Shown here: positions 34,671 through 44,218 of the stretch, in pieces | How the letters are laid out: each line of letters opens with the position of its first letter | How positions within the stretch are numbered: position 1 is the first letter of the stretch | From: Candidatus Thermoflexus tengchongensis | GTDB lineage: Bacteria > Chloroflexota > Anaerolineae > Thermoflexales > Thermoflexaceae | NCBI GenBank assembly: GCA_016842085.1 | Contig: JAEVEX010000042.1 | Location: 1-64,000 of the forward strand | DNA: 64,000 nucleotides | Reading direction: 5' to 3' | The notes under the pieces: generated by a model | What the model was told of the DNA's origin: nothing | The model's input: the letters and a program-made list of their open reading frames with translations, nothing else | The model's database searches: none | Translations under genes and position numbers: made by a program

Positions 34671-35210
34671 ATGGAGGCTTCAAGGAGGTTCGAATTCCCA
34701 TCTATTCTTCAAGCGCCGGTGTTGGTGCTGAACGCCAACTTCGAGCCTCTGAACGTCTGTTCTCTCCGCCGGGCGATCGCCCTCGTGCTGGACGGGAAAG
34801 CGGAGATCCTGGAGAACGGCCGGGGCGAGGTGCGAACCCCTTCCCGGGTTTTTCCCTGTCCTTCCGTGATCCGTCTGCGCTATGTGGTGCGGCGGCCACC
34901 CCGCCGGTTGCGTCTGACCAAGCGGGAAATCCTGAGGCGGGATCAGTATACCTGTCAATATTGCGGCCGTTCCTCCCCCCATTTAACGGTGGATCATGTG
35001 ATCCCGCGCCATCGGGGCGGGAAGCATACGTGGGAGAATCTGGTGGCGGCCTGTCCGGCGTGTAATCGCCGCAAGGGAAACCGCACGCCGGCCGAAGCCC
35101 ATATGACGCTGTTGCGCCAGCCTTTCGAGCCGATCCCCACCATCCGGTATCTTTTCAGCGCCTACCTGCGGGAATACTCGGAGTGGCGGAAATATCTGGA
35201 GGGATGGTGA
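34671..35210 (+). CDS. HNH endonuclease family protein
   Basis: The 179-aa product has an N-terminal segment typical of chromosomal HNH proteins of Actinobacteria and Chloroflexota ([20 protein letters not shown]). The HNH domain follows: [51 protein letters not shown], with two CxxC pairs and the catalytic DH in VDHVIP. The catalytic residues are intact. These stand-alone HNH genes are widely conserved and not obviously mobile; their biological role is poorly known. Twelve bases separate it from the DUF2905 gene. Confidence 0.85.
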   Translation: MEASRRFEFPSILQAPVLVLNANFEPLNVCSLRRAIALVLDGKAEILENGRGEVRTPSRVFPCPSVIRLRYVVRRPPRRLRLTKREILRRDQYTCQYCGRSSPHLTVDHVIPRHRGGKHTWENLVAACPACNRRKGNRTPAEAHMTLLRQPFEPIPTIRYLFSAYLREYSEWRKYLEGW

Positions 35211-35221
35211 GGAGGATCGAA

Positions 35222-35449
35222 ATGCCGTTCCAGGAGTTCGGGCGCTGGTTCATCCTGATCGGGTTGTTCTTCCTGGCCTTCGGCCTGATCTTCATGCTGG
35301 TCGGCCGGGTGCCGGGCCTCGGCCGCCTGCCCGGGGACATCCTGATCCAGAAAGGGAACTTTGTGTTCTTCTTCCCGCTGGCCACTTCGATTCTGCTCAG
35401 TCTGCTGCTCACCCTGGTGTTGAACGTGGTGTTCCGGCTCTGGCGGTAG
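35222..35449 (+). CDS. DUF2905 family two-helix membrane protein
   Basis: The 75-aa protein has two transmembrane helices ([19 protein letters not shown] and [19 protein letters not shown]) joined by the signature [16 protein letters not shown], which defines DUF2905. Function is unknown. A GAGGAGGATCG site precedes the ATG. It probably shares a transcript with the HNH gene. Confidence 0.9.
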   Translation: MPFQEFGRWFILIGLFFLAFGLIFMLVGRVPGLGRLPGDILIQKGNFVFFFPLATSILLSLLLTLVLNVVFRLWR

Positions 35450-35646
35450 CTCCACCGCAGCTCGACGTTGCCCGGCGGGGGTTCGCCCGCGGGTTCTGGC
35501 TCATGGGCTTTCGGCGGAAAAGAGGGCGTGGCCTGGCAGGACCCCCAGGAGCAGCCGTCTCGCAGGCCTCGCCCGGAAGCCAGCATGATTTTGAGGGGAG
35601 AAGGGCCAGGGGCGGTGGTGGCGCCATCTCTGGGATGGAGGCTGCC

Positions 35647-37062
35647 ATGGAGGCGTTCCGAATCGAGCGGGATTCCTTAGGGGAAGTGCGGGTCCCGGCC
35701 CACGCCCTCTGGGGGGCTCAGACCCAGCGAGCGATTGAAAACTTCCCGATCAGCGGGATCCGATTCCACCGGGATTTCATCCGCGCCCTGGGCCTGATCA
35801 AGTATTGCGCCGCGAAGGTCAACCGGGATCTGGGCCTGCTGGATGAGCGGCGCGCCAGCGCGATCATGCAGGCGGCGCGGGAGGTCATCGAGGGGAAACT
35901 GGACGATCACTTCCCGCTGGATATCTTCCAGACGGGGTCGGGAACCTCAACGAATATGAACGCAAACGAGGTGATCGCCAACCGGGCCATCCAGATCCTG
36001 GGCGGCGCGATCGGCTCTAAGGAGATCCACCCCAACGATCATGTGAACCTGGGCCAGTCCTCCAACGATGTGATCCCGGCGGCTATCCATATCTCCGCCT
36101 ATCTGGCGGTGCACGAGCGTCTGCTCCCGGCCCTGCGTCATCTTCACGAAGTGCTCCTCGATAAGGCTCGCGAGTTCGACGATATCGTGAAGACCGGCCG
36201 GACCCACCTGATGGATGCCATGCCGGTGCGCCTGGGCCAGGAGTTCTCTGGCTATGCCAGCCAGGTCGAACATGGGATCCGCCGGATCGAGTCGGCGCTG
36301 CCGCATCTGGCGGAACTGGCCCTGGGAGGGACGGCGGTGGGCACCGGGATCAACACCCATCCGGAGTTCGGCCGGCGGATCGCGGCGGCCCTGAGCGAGG
36401 AGACCGGGCTGCCGTTCCGGGAGGCAGAGAATCACTTCGAGGCCCAGGCGGCGCAGGACGCGGCGGTGGAGCTGAGCGGCCAGCTGAAGACGGTCGCGGT
36501 TTCGCTGTATAAGATCGCCAACGATCTGCGCTGGATGAACTCCGGCCCGCAGGCCGGCCTGGCCGAGATCCGGCTCCCCGCTTTGCAGCCCGGGTCCTCC
36601 ATTATGCCGGGTAAGATTAACCCGGTGATCCCTGAGGCGGTGATGATGGTCTGCATGCAGGTGATGGGCAACGACGTGGTGATCAACATGGCCGGCGCCT
36701 CGGGGAACTTCGAGCTGAACGTGGCGCTGCCGGTGATCGCCCATAATCTCCTCCAGTCCATCCATATCCTGGCGAGCGCAGCGACCGTCCTGGCCGACAA
36801 GTGCATCTGCGGTATTGTGCCCAACCGCGAGCACATGGAGACGCTGGTCCACAAGAACGCGATCCTGGCCACCGCCCTCACGCCTTACATCGGCTACGAC
36901 CGGGCCGCGGAGGTGGTGAAGAAAGCGATGGCCGAGAACCGGACCATCCGCGAGGTGGTCCTGGAGATGGGCCTCCTGACCGCGGAGAAGCTGGACGAGG
37001 TCCTGGATGTGCGGAAGATGACGGAAGGCGGCTTCGTGGCCGGGATGGCCGGGGGCGGATGA
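35647..37062 (+). CDS. fumC: Class II fumarate hydratase
   Basis: The 471-aa iron-independent fumarase interconverts fumarate and malate in the TCA cycle. Signatures are [13 protein letters not shown], the catalytic-loop sequence [23 protein letters not shown] and [11 protein letters not shown]. Length matches FumC. The start at ATG 35647 has GGAGG upstream; an in-frame ATG lies at 35635. It is followed by an 11-bp stem hairpin at 37138-37170. Its partner step, succinate dehydrogenase, is encoded 3 kb downstream on the other strand. Confidence 0.96.
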   Translation: MEAFRIERDSLGEVRVPAHALWGAQTQRAIENFPISGIRFHRDFIRALGLIKYCAAKVNRDLGLLDERRASAIMQAAREVIEGKLDDHFPLDIFQTGSGTSTNMNANEVIANRAIQILGGAIGSKEIHPNDHVNLGQSSNDVIPAAIHISAYLAVHERLLPALRHLHEVLLDKAREFDDIVKTGRTHLMDAMPVRLGQEFSGYASQVEHGIRRIESALPHLAELALGGTAVGTGINTHPEFGRRIAAALSEETGLPFREAENHFEAQAAQDAAVELSGQLKTVAVSLYKIANDLRWMNSGPQAGLAEIRLPALQPGSSIMPGKINPVIPEAVMMVCMQVMGNDVVINMAGASGNFELNVALPVIAHNLLQSIHILASAATVLADKCICGIVPNREHMETLVHKNAILATALTPYIGYDRAAEVVKKAMAENRTIREVVLEMGLLTAEKLDEVLDVRKMTEGGFVAGMAGGG

Positions 37063-37137
37063 TCCTCCGGTGGGGATAGGGCTCCTGTTGATGGGGCGAA
37101 AGGTTGTTCTCCGGCTTCTGGGGAGCGCAGGCGTTCC

Positions 37138-37170
37138 GGATTGGGGGCTGCTGAAGGCGGCCCCCAATCC
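37138..37170 (+). terminator. Hairpin after fumC
   Basis: GGATTGGGGGC (37138-37148) pairs perfectly with GCCCCCAATCC (37160-37170) around the loop TGCTGAAGGCG. A weak T-containing stretch follows. Its core resembles the hairpin at 55919-55956, so it may also be a dispersed element. The rest of the 317-base gap 37063-37379 holds only the AGGGAGGAAG site before the methyltransferase. Confidence 0.5.
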
Positions 37171-37379
37171 TGTTCTATGCTCCCAGCCTGGAGGGCCGAT
37201 GGTGCATCATATGGGTAATGGAGGATGTCCCGCCTGCATCCCAGGCGCCCACAGAAGCCCGGGTGGATTTGAGTCCGGACGGGCTGGTCCTTATGATTTC
37301 CCTCGAGCGGGTTCCGGGACGGAGAGCCTCCGAACCCGGGTGAGGGCCATTTGAATCCTTTGAGGGAGGAAGTTCATCG

Positions 37380-38207
37380 ATGGGGGAGCGCGGTTTGCGA
37401 GTGATCCGGGAGTTCCAGAGCTATTACGATGATCTGAACGGCGTGCGGCGGGCGATTGCGCATCGGATCCCTGTCGTCCCCGGCCAGCGATGGCTGGATA
37501 TCGGGACGGGGGATGGATGGTTCGCGCTGGAAATCGAGCAGGTGCTGGCTCCACGGGTGGTGGTTGGGATCGATCTGGCGCGGTGTGAGGTCGAGCTGGC
37601 CCGTCAACACGCCCGGGATTCCAGCTCCCGGCTCAGCACCTTTGTCCAGATGGACGCTTATCGCCTGGGTTTCCCGAGCGGTATCTTCGATGGGGTGGGA
37701 ACCTTCCTGGCGCTCCAGGACATCTGCCTGGATCTGCCGAGCATGTATCGTCTGTTTGGGGAGATCAACCGGGTGCTGAGGCCGGGCGGATGGTTTGTCC
37801 TGGCAACCACCACGCCGGAGGATGCGGAGACCCCCTCGCAGAAGCTGGCCCTGGAGATCTATCAGTATATTCGAGCCGGCTTCTTCACCAAGACCGAGAT
37901 CCGGGAAGCCCTGGAGCGCATGGGGTTCCAGGTGGAGCATCTGGAATTTTATCCCACCGGGGTGAACCTGGATCCGGAGGAAGCGAAAGCGTTCATTCAG
38001 TTTGAGTGCGACTGGCTGGAACGGGCCTATGGGTGGCGGAACAAGCCGGACTGGCGAATGGTCTGGGCTCGTTTTGAGCCGCGCATCCGGGCGCTGGGGG
38101 GGCTGGAGGTGGACGCCAAAGTGACCTTTTTCCTGGCGCGTAAAGTGCGTATGGCAAATCCTGTATCCGAGTTCATCGTGGAGCTCTCCCAGGAGGTTCC
38201 CGCGTGA
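37380..38207 (+). CDS. Class I SAM-dependent methyltransferase
   Basis: The 275-aa protein has SAM motif I WLDIGTGDGWFALEIEQVL, the acidic end of strand 2 in VVGIDLARCEVELA, and motif III EINRVLRPGGWFVLATTTP. This is a UbiE/Methyltransf_11-like fold of unknown substrate. Its last codons overlap the glycosyltransferase start (GTGA junction), so the two may modify the same small molecule or glycolipid. Confidence 0.82.
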   Translation: MGERGLRVIREFQSYYDDLNGVRRAIAHRIPVVPGQRWLDIGTGDGWFALEIEQVLAPRVVVGIDLARCEVELARQHARDSSSRLSTFVQMDAYRLGFPSGIFDGVGTFLALQDICLDLPSMYRLFGEINRVLRPGGWFVLATTTPEDAETPSQKLALEIYQYIRAGFFTKTEIREALERMGFQVEHLEFYPTGVNLDPEEAKAFIQFECDWLERAYGWRNKPDWRMVWARFEPRIRALGGLEVDAKVTFFLARKVRMANPVSEFIVELSQEVPA

Positions 38208-39514
38208 AGGGCGGTTTCACTCCCGTGCGTCGGGTGGCGATGATCAGCGTTCATACATGCCCCCTGGCGACCCTGGGGGGCAAAGACACCGGGGGGATGA
38301 ACGTCTACGTCCGCGAACTGACCCGGGAACTGACCCGTCGGGGCATCGCCGTGGATGTCTTCACCCGATCCCAGAACCCGCATCTTCCCCATATCGTCCA
38401 TGAGCTGGGGCCCGGAGGGCGCGTGATCCACGTTCCGGCCGGTCCGGAAGCCCCGATCGAAAAACATCGGATCCTCCCGTATCTGCCGGAATTCGTTGAA
38501 TGGGTTCGGCGTTTCGCGGAGCGGGAGGGTCTGACCTACGATGTGATCCATAGCCATTACTGGCTCTCCGGTCTGGTGGCGCTTGACCTGCGGCCGGTGT
38601 GGCGGGCCCCGGTGATCCAGATGTTTCACACGCTGGGCCAGATGAAGAACCGCGTCGCGCGGCGGGCGGAGGAGCGGGAGCCTCCCTCGCGTCTCGAAGC
38701 CGAGCGGCGGCTGGTTCGCGAGGCGGATCACCTGGTGGCGGCCACGCCGCTGGAGAAAGCCCAGCTCTCGTGGCTATACGGCGCCACTCCATCCCATATC
38801 ACGGTCATCCCTCCAGGGGTGGACGTCCAGCGGTTCCGCCCCATCCCCAAGATGGAGGCCCGGCGGATCCTGGGGTTCCCCCCGGAGCGGCGTTATGTGT
38901 TGTTCGTCGGACGGATCGAGCCCCTGAAAGGCCTGGAAACCCTGATGCGGGCGGTCGCCATCCTGGCTCAGGAGTGTCCGACCTGGACCCGGGATTTTGC
39001 GGTGGTGGTAATCGGAGGCGATCCGGATGCGACAGCGGATGCGGAGATGCAACGCCTGCAGCAGCTCCGGGAGGAGCTGGGGATCACCGATCTGATCGCC
39101 TTCCTGGGGGCCAAAGCGCAGGAAACGCTCCCTTACTACTATAACGCCGCCGATGTGGTGGTCATGCCCTCGGATTACGAATCCTTCGGGCTGGTGGCGC
39201 TGGAAGCCATGGCCTGCGGCACGCCGGTCATCGCTTCGGATGTGGGGGGATTGCTGTATCTGGTCCACGATGGGGAAACCGGCCTGCGGGTGCCCCGGCG
39301 TCAACCCATCGCTCTGGCACGGGCGCTGGATCGGCTTCTGCGGGATGAGGAGCTGCGACGACGGTTAGGGGAGAACGCCCGCCGCTGGGCTCAGGGATTC
39401 GCATGGCCGATCATCGCAGACCGCATTCTGAATCTTTACGCTGAAGTCCTGAAAGTTTATCGGAGCCGCTCCAGGCGCACAGTCTGTTATGGGCGCTGGA
39501 GCGCGAGGTTGTAA
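38204..39514 (+). CDS. GT4-family glycosyltransferase (MshA / sucrose-phosphate-synthase-like)
   Basis: This 436-aa GT-B glycosyltransferase has the N-terminal acceptor loop TLGGKDTGGMNVYVRELTREL, typical of MshA and sucrose-type GT4 enzymes. IHSHYWLSGLVAL, FVGRIEPLKGLETLM and the donor-binding PSDYESFGLVALEAMACGTP with the E-x7-E pattern follow. The start is GTG at 38204 with AGGAGG upstream, overlapping the methyltransferase stop. The sugar donor and acceptor cannot be fixed from sequence. Confidence 0.87.
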   Translation: MKGGFTPVRRVAMISVHTCPLATLGGKDTGGMNVYVRELTRELTRRGIAVDVFTRSQNPHLPHIVHELGPGGRVIHVPAGPEAPIEKHRILPYLPEFVEWVRRFAEREGLTYDVIHSHYWLSGLVALDLRPVWRAPVIQMFHTLGQMKNRVARRAEEREPPSRLEAERRLVREADHLVAATPLEKAQLSWLYGATPSHITVIPPGVDVQRFRPIPKMEARRILGFPPERRYVLFVGRIEPLKGLETLMRAVAILAQECPTWTRDFAVVVIGGDPDATADAEMQRLQQLREELGITDLIAFLGAKAQETLPYYYNAADVVVMPSDYESFGLVALEAMACGTPVIASDVGGLLYLVHDGETGLRVPRRQPIALARALDRLLRDEELRRRLGENARRWAQGFAWPIIADRILNLYAEVLKVYRSRSRRTVCYGRWSARL

Positions 39515-39565
39515 AATGCCCGAGCCCCACGGGTTTCCACATCTTAATGCGCCGGAGGAAGAAGG

Positions 39566-39991
39566 ATGAGTCTGATCGTGCCCCCTGAGGTTCACTGGTT
39601 CTACGCGGAGAAGCGCCCCAGCGCGGGCGCGATTGCGGAGCAGCTCCGCCAGAGCCTCTGGTTTGTGCGCCTGCAGGAGGCATGGGTATCTCCGGAAGAT
39701 CCGACCCGGAAAGAGCCACCTTTCCGCTATCGGGGCTACTGGCGGGAGCGGACCTTCGAGATCGAATTCGAACCCCGGCGCTATGTGATCCTTCGGGCGG
39801 CCGAGGATCTTCCGAAGGTCGTTGAGGCGTTGCAGCGCTCCCTGGGTGTCGGGCCGGCTTTCTTTTATGTGGACGAGGAAAACCGGGTGGTCTATGAATG
39901 GCGCTGGGGAGACCGGGAGGCTCGATGGCGGGAGCTCCAGGGGATCCCCCGCTATCAGCGGCTGCGCCGTCTGGACCGTCGCGGCTCGTAG
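39566..39991 (+). CDS. Conserved hypothetical protein
   Basis: The 141-aa product begins SLIVPPEVHWFYAEKRP and has no signal peptide or membrane segment; aromatic and arginine-rich strands (RYRGYWRERTFEIEFEPRRY, YVDEENRVVYEWRW) suggest a small alpha/beta domain. No known family is recognised. AGGAGGAAGGATG-like spacing marks the start. It converges with sdhB across a strong hairpin. Confidence 0.7.
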   Translation: MSLIVPPEVHWFYAEKRPSAGAIAEQLRQSLWFVRLQEAWVSPEDPTRKEPPFRYRGYWRERTFEIEFEPRRYVILRAAEDLPKVVEALQRSLGVGPAFFYVDEENRVVYEWRWGDREARWRELQGIPRYQRLRRLDRRGS

Positions 39992-40021
39992 ACGGGCGAG
40001 GTGGAGTTCTTCGGAGGCAGT

Positions 40022-40060
40022 GGGGCTGGGCCGGCGCTACAGGATGGCCGGCCCAGCCCC
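40022..40060. terminator. Bidirectional hairpin between the hypothetical gene and sdhB
   Basis: GGGGCTGGGCCGGC (40022-40035) pairs perfectly with GCCGGCCCAGCCCC (40047-40060), giving a 14-bp stem between convergent genes. No long U-run is seen on either side. Confidence 0.55.
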
Positions 40061-40065
40061 CATCC

Positions 40066-40779
40066 TCAGGACAGACGTCCGGTGAGGATGGCCAGCTTGA
40101 CCTCCTCGATCGCCCGGGTGATGTTGATCCCCCGCGGGCACGCCTCTACGCAGTTGAAAATGGTGCGGCAGCGCCAGACCCCGAACCATTCGTTGAGGAC
40201 CCGCAACCGTTCCGCGGCCCCCTGATCCCGGCTGTCGAAGATGAAGCGATGGGCCTGGACGATGGCGGCCGGCCCGATATATTCGCCGTTGGCCCAGAAG
40301 GAGGGGCAGGAAGTGGTGCACGCCGCGCAGAGGATGCATTTGGTGGTGTCATCGTAGCGCTCGCGCTCCTCCGGCGTTTGCAGTCGCTCCCGCTCCGGCG
40401 GGGGATCGTTGTTGATCAGGTAGGGCATGATCATCCGGTATTTGGCGAAGAAAGGCTCCATGTCGACGACCAGATCCTTGATCACCGGGAGGCCGGGGAG
40501 GGGCTGGACGGTGATCACGCCCCGCCCTTCCTCCACGGCCTCGCGGACCAGGATCTTGCAGGCCAGGCGGTTGCGGCCGTTGATGCGCATCGCGTCGGAG
40601 CCGCAGATGCCGTGGGCACACGAGCGGCGCAGGGTGAGCGTGCCATCCACATACCACTTGACGTAGTGGAGGGCATCCAGCACGCGATCCACCGGCTCGG
40701 CCTCGACTTCGTATTCCCCCCACCACGGCTTGCGGTCCTTCTCCGGGTTGAACCGCTGGATGCGCAATCGCACCTTCAT
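40066..40779 (-). CDS. sdhB: Succinate dehydrogenase iron-sulfur subunit
   Basis: The 237-aa subunit carries electrons from FAD to quinone. It has the [2Fe-2S] cluster motif SCAHGICGSDAM with a later Cys in NRLAC, and the [4Fe-4S]/[3Fe-4S] motifs CILCAACTTSCP and CVEACPRGIN. It starts with a good GGAGG site. Its ATG overlaps the stop of a nucleotidyltransferase gene that separates it from sdhA. It is a TCA cycle / complex II component at the inner face of the membrane. Confidence 0.95.
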   Translation of the reverse strand: MKVRLRIQRFNPEKDRKPWWGEYEVEAEPVDRVLDALHYVKWYVDGTLTLRRSCAHGICGSDAMRINGRNRLACKILVREAVEEGRGVITVQPLPGLPVIKDLVVDMEPFFAKYRMIMPYLINNDPPPERERLQTPEERERYDDTTKCILCAACTTSCPSFWANGEYIGPAAIVQAHRFIFDSRDQGAAERLRVLNEWFGVWRCRTIFNCVEACPRGINITRAIEEVKLAILTGRLS

Positions 40780-41240
40780 GGCGTATCCTCCGATGCGGGC
40801 TGGGTTCGAGCGGAAACCGACCAGGTCCATCCTCGTGGGGTGCGCCGGAATCCCATGGCGCGGGCGGTTTCGCGGGCCGCCTCGACGAGCGCCCGGCCCC
40901 GCCCCTCGCGTTCCTCCAGCAGGCATCCCTCCAGCATGATCTCCAGATAAAACGGCTCGCCCTCCCGGACCTGCCGCCACACCTTCTCCCAGGTCTCCAC
41001 CAGGATGTGGAAGTTCCCACGGGCCCGTCGATCCACTTCCCCATAGGGCACCGGCCGGGAGAACAGGACCAGCAGGCCCACATCGCTGGTATCCAGATAG
41101 TCGCCCCGCGCCAGCGAACCGAACAGGAAGACGGCCTCCGGCTCCAGTTCCCTCAGGCGGTCCAGAAAGGCGCGGATGTCATGGGCCTGGGGGCTGTTCT
41201 CCCAGGTTTTGCTGCACGAACCCCACGATCCGCCCGGCAT
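40776..41240 (-). CDS. Nucleotidyltransferase with altered active site
   Basis: The frame of about 154 aa carries FLFGSLARGDYLDTSDVGLL. The GS motif is present, but the expected second catalytic Asp of SDxD is Gly (SDVG, codon GGC). Such proteins pair with HEPN genes as antitoxins; this one follows a HEPN gene broken by a stop codon. The start is uncertain: ATG 41240 lies well inside the HEPN gene. Its stop overlaps the sdhB start in an ATGA junction, so it is built into the sdh operon. It is probably catalytically dead. Confidence 0.65.
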   Translation of the reverse strand: MPGGSWGSCSKTWENSPQAHDIRAFLDRLRELEPEAVFLFGSLARGDYLDTSDVGLLVLFSRPVPYGEVDRRARGNFHILVETWEKVWRQVREGEPFYLEIMLEGCLLEEREGRGRALVEAARETARAMGFRRTPRGWTWSVSARTQPASEDTP

Positions 41241-41586
41241 GTTCCACACACCGCTGGGCGATTTTCCGATCATCGTATTGAGCCGGATAGCCCTCAGCGA
41301 AGTGGTTCGGATAACGCGAGCCCATATCATGCAGGTCCAGCTCCCGGGCTGCCTCGAACAGCCCTTCAGGGATGGGCAGCTTTTGCGAGAGCTCCTCGAG
41401 CATAGCGACCAGGCGGTGTCCTCGATACTCTCGATGATGGAAACGAAGCAGCGCCTTCAAACCCTTCTCGGCCGCCGGATGGGCCTGGAAGGCTGCTCAC
41501 CCGTAGAAGCCTCCCTCCAGCATCGAGCGGGCCGCCTGCAGGTCGCGCAACCCCTGGGCCAGCCAGTCCTGGTGACGGGAGGGCAT
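41179..41586 (-). pseudogene. HEPN-domain gene interrupted by an in-frame TGA
   Basis: Reading from ATG 41586 (overlapping the sdhA stop) gives a HEPN start, SRHQDWLAQGLRDLQAARSM, then TGA at 41499-41497 (codon 30). The same frame continues with AAFQAHPAAEKGLKALLRFH, the conserved HEPN helix, and SRYPNHFAEGYPAQYDD to a stop at 41179. In relatives the stop position is normally Trp in a YxWAxFQAxQAAEKALKAL motif, so a TGG to TGA change is likely. Translation could restart at ATG 41460. This gene plus the NTase form a decayed toxin-antitoxin pair. Confidence 0.75.
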
Positions 41587-43361
41587 CAATACTTCCGCTC
41601 CTTCGGCGGCCATTTGGTGATGACCACCGGTTTGTAAGCGAAAGTCACCTTGCCGTCCTGGCGCCAGATCAGGGTATGCTTGAGCCAGTTCTCATCGTCC
41701 CGCTTCGGATAGTCCTCCCGATAGTGAGCGCCCCGGCTCTCGGTGCGGTTCAGGGCGCTGAAGGCGGTGGCCTCCGCCACATCCAGCAGGAACCCCAGCT
41801 CGATGGCCTCCAGCAGGTCGGTGTTGAAGCGATAGCCCCTGTCATCGATGCGGATGTGGCGGTAGCGTTCCTGCAGCTCCCGGATCTTCTCGATGGCCGT
41901 CTCCAGGCCGCTGGCCTCGCGGAACACGCTCACATAGGTCTGCATGGTCTCCTGCAGCTCGTTCCGGATGAGGGGGACGCGCTCCTCGCCGGTCCCGTTG
42001 CGGATGCGTTCCACCATCTCGACGGTATAAGCCTCCGGTTCCGGCGGGAGGGGGGCGAAATCGGCCTGCTGGCAGTATTCCGCCATATGACGGCCGGCTC
42101 GCCGGCCGAAGACCACCAGATCCACCAGGGAGTTGGTTCCCAGGCGGTTCGCCCCGTGCACGGAGACGCAGGCAACCTCCCCCGCCGCGTAAAGGCCAGG
42201 GACCGGTGTGTTCTTCTCGTCGCGGATCACACGCCCATCCACATCGGTGGGGATGCCGCCCATCGCGTAGTGGGCGGTGGGCTGGATGGGCACTGGCTCG
42301 CGCATGGGGTCGATCCCCAGGTAGACGCGGACGAACTCGATGATGTCCGGGAGCTTGTGCTCCAGGTATTCCGCCGTGACCTCCCGGCCGCCCGGGGCGC
42401 TCTTGAAACGGTTGATGGTCTCCGGCCGCATGTCCAGATAGACATAATCCTTCCCGCCGATGCCGCGGCCCTCCCGGATCTCCATATAAATGGCCCGGGA
42501 GATCACGTCCCGGCTGGCCAGATCCTTCAGCGTGGGGGCGTAGCGCTCCATGAAGCGCTCGCCCTTATCGTTGATCAGCACCGCCCCTTCGCCCCGGGCC
42601 GCTTCGCTGAGCAGTATCCCCAGCTTGTAGATGCCGGTGGGGTGGAACTGGAAGAACTCCATATCCTCCAGAGGAAGCCCCCGCCGCCACACGATGGCCA
42701 TCCCGTCGCCGGTGAGGGAGTGAGCGTTCGAGGTGACCTTGTAGATCCGCCCGGCGCCGCCCGTGGCGAAAAGCACCGCCTTGCTGTGGAAGACGTGGAT
42801 GTCCCCGGTTGCGATCTCGATGGCCACCACCCCCCGGACCACCCCGTCCTCCAGGATCAGGTCGGTGACGAAGAACTCGTCGAAAAAGTTGACGTTGTGC
42901 TTGATGCACTGCTGGTAGAGGGTCTGGAGGATCATATGGCCGGTGCGGTCGGCGGAGTGGCAGGCCCGCATGACCGGCGCCTCGCCGAAGTTGCGGGTGT
43001 GCCCCCCGAACCGGCGCTGGGCGATCTTGCCGTCGGGGGTGCGGTCGAAAGGCAGGCCCATGTGCTCCAGCTCGATGATCGCCTCGATGGACTCATAGGC
43101 CAGGATCTCGGCAGCGTCCTGATCCACCAGCCAGTCTCCACCCTTCACCGTGTCATAGGCATACCACTCCGGCCGGTCCTCCTCCATATTCCCCAGGGGC
43201 GCGGCGATGCCCCCCTGGGCCGTCCCGGTGTGGGAACGGGTGGGGTAGAGCTTGCTGAGGACCGCTGTTTTCACCCGTTTCGAGGCGTAGAGGGCGGCCA
43301 TGAGACCGGCGCCCCCTGCGCCCACCACCACCGCATCGAACTGATGCCGATGGACGTTCAT
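41586..43361 (-). CDS. sdhA: Succinate dehydrogenase flavoprotein subunit
   Basis: The 591-aa catalytic subunit oxidises succinate to fumarate. It has the FAD-binding [17 protein letters not shown], the covalent-FAD His region [11 protein letters not shown], substrate-site HPTGIY and [15 protein letters not shown]-like [15 protein letters not shown], and the C-terminal [18 protein letters not shown]. The start follows GGGAGGAG. It lies downstream of sdhC, sdhD and an inserted aspartic-protease gene. Confidence 0.96.
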   Translation of the reverse strand: MNVHRHQFDAVVVGAGGAGLMAALYASKRVKTAVLSKLYPTRSHTGTAQGGIAAPLGNMEEDRPEWYAYDTVKGGDWLVDQDAAEILAYESIEAIIELEHMGLPFDRTPDGKIAQRRFGGHTRNFGEAPVMRACHSADRTGHMILQTLYQQCIKHNVNFFDEFFVTDLILEDGVVRGVVAIEIATGDIHVFHSKAVLFATGGAGRIYKVTSNAHSLTGDGMAIVWRRGLPLEDMEFFQFHPTGIYKLGILLSEAARGEGAVLINDKGERFMERYAPTLKDLASRDVISRAIYMEIREGRGIGGKDYVYLDMRPETINRFKSAPGGREVTAEYLEHKLPDIIEFVRVYLGIDPMREPVPIQPTAHYAMGGIPTDVDGRVIRDEKNTPVPGLYAAGEVACVSVHGANRLGTNSLVDLVVFGRRAGRHMAEYCQQADFAPLPPEPEAYTVEMVERIRNGTGEERVPLIRNELQETMQTYVSVFREASGLETAIEKIRELQERYRHIRIDDRGYRFNTDLLEAIELGFLLDVAEATAFSALNRTESRGAHYREDYPKRDDENWLKHTLIWRQDGKVTFAYKPVVITKWPPKERKY

Positions 43362-43422
43362 CGCAGGACTCCTCCCGATCATCGCGAGCTGTCCAGATGT
43401 CGAGGCGGAAAGCCTCCGCACT

Positions 43423-43776
43423 CTATACCAGCAGCATCCGCATGGGCTGGAGGGTTCGGGTGAAGGGATTCAACACCAGCCCCAGGATCTCCAGGGTCAC
43501 AACTCCCAGAACCGCCTCATCGCCCGGCTCACCCAGGATTACAGGAGTATGGCCATCCCCCTGGGGGAGGGCGATATGGCATTCGGAGATGTTGCGCTGA
43601 ATCGTGGTGCCATCGGCCAGGACAAACGTAGCAGACCGCCTGGGCTTCAGTTCGATGGCCTGCCAGACCTCATAGGGAAGCAGGGTACAGGTCATTCCGC
43701 TGTCGACGAGAAAGCGGACAACCGCCTGTTTCCCGGTTGGGCCTGTCACCGTGCCTTCGATGCAGGTCAATCCCAT
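43423..43776 (-). CDS. Retropepsin-like aspartic protease family protein
   Basis: The 117-aa protein has the clan AA motif [15 protein letters not shown], where DSG matches the D-[ST]-G catalytic triplet, followed by the flap-like [15 protein letters not shown] and a late [14 protein letters not shown]. Members are single-domain and act as dimers; targets are unknown. It sits 13 bases after sdhD and 61 bases before sdhA, on the same strand, so it is probably part of the sdh transcript. Confidence 0.8.
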   Translation of the reverse strand: MGLTCIEGTVTGPTGKQAVVRFLVDSGMTCTLLPYEVWQAIELKPRRSATFVLADGTTIQRNISECHIALPQGDGHTPVILGEPGDEAVLGVVTLEILGLVLNPFTRTLQPMRMLLV

Positions 43777-43789
43777 AAGCCCGGCCCCC

Positions 43790-44215
43790 TTATCCAGGCG
43801 GAGGACACCCCGCGGGCAGTGCGGCGACCCGCACGCCGCCGATCAGCGCGATGGTCCCGATCACGATGACCAGAGCCCCTCCGATGAAGGCGACCCCCTT
43901 CAGCGCCTGATTCCAGCCCGGATGGTGCACATAGTCATCGATCACATGGCGCAGGCCGTTCAGGCCGTGGATGTAGGCCAGGAAGAGCAGCAGGGCATCA
44001 TACACGCGCCACCAGAAGAGCACGTTCCACCGATAATACACGAAGCAGGCGTTGATATCATGCACGTTGTTGATGATATGCATGATCGCCAGATGGCCGA
44101 AGGCCAGAGGGATCAGCAGCACACCCGAGACCCGCATGAAAGCCCAGAGCCAGACCTCCAGGCGGGGACGGATGGCGGGCACCGTGCGCGGGGCGACTTT
44201 CGGAATGGCCGCCAT
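43790..44215 (-). CDS. sdhD: Succinate dehydrogenase membrane anchor subunit
   Basis: The 141-aa protein has three transmembrane helices (VSGVLLIPLAFGHLAIMHII, YDALLLFLAYIHGLNGL, GALVIVIGTIALIGGV), with the haem/quinone His in LAFGHLAIMH and YIHGLNGLRHVIDDY. It pairs with SdhC four bases upstream to anchor complex II. Confidence 0.85.
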   Translation of the reverse strand: MAAIPKVAPRTVPAIRPRLEVWLWAFMRVSGVLLIPLAFGHLAIMHIINNVHDINACFVYYRWNVLFWWRVYDALLLFLAYIHGLNGLRHVIDDYVHHPGWNQALKGVAFIGGALVIVIGTIALIGGVRVAALPAGCPPPG

Positions 44216-44218
44216 GGT

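Noticed and set aside
41497-41499. TGA in the HEPN gene as a selenocysteine codon, given selA in the window
   Set aside because: The position is normally Trp, no convincing SECIS-like hairpin was recognised directly downstream, and the partner NTase is also degenerate. A nonsense mutation is simpler.
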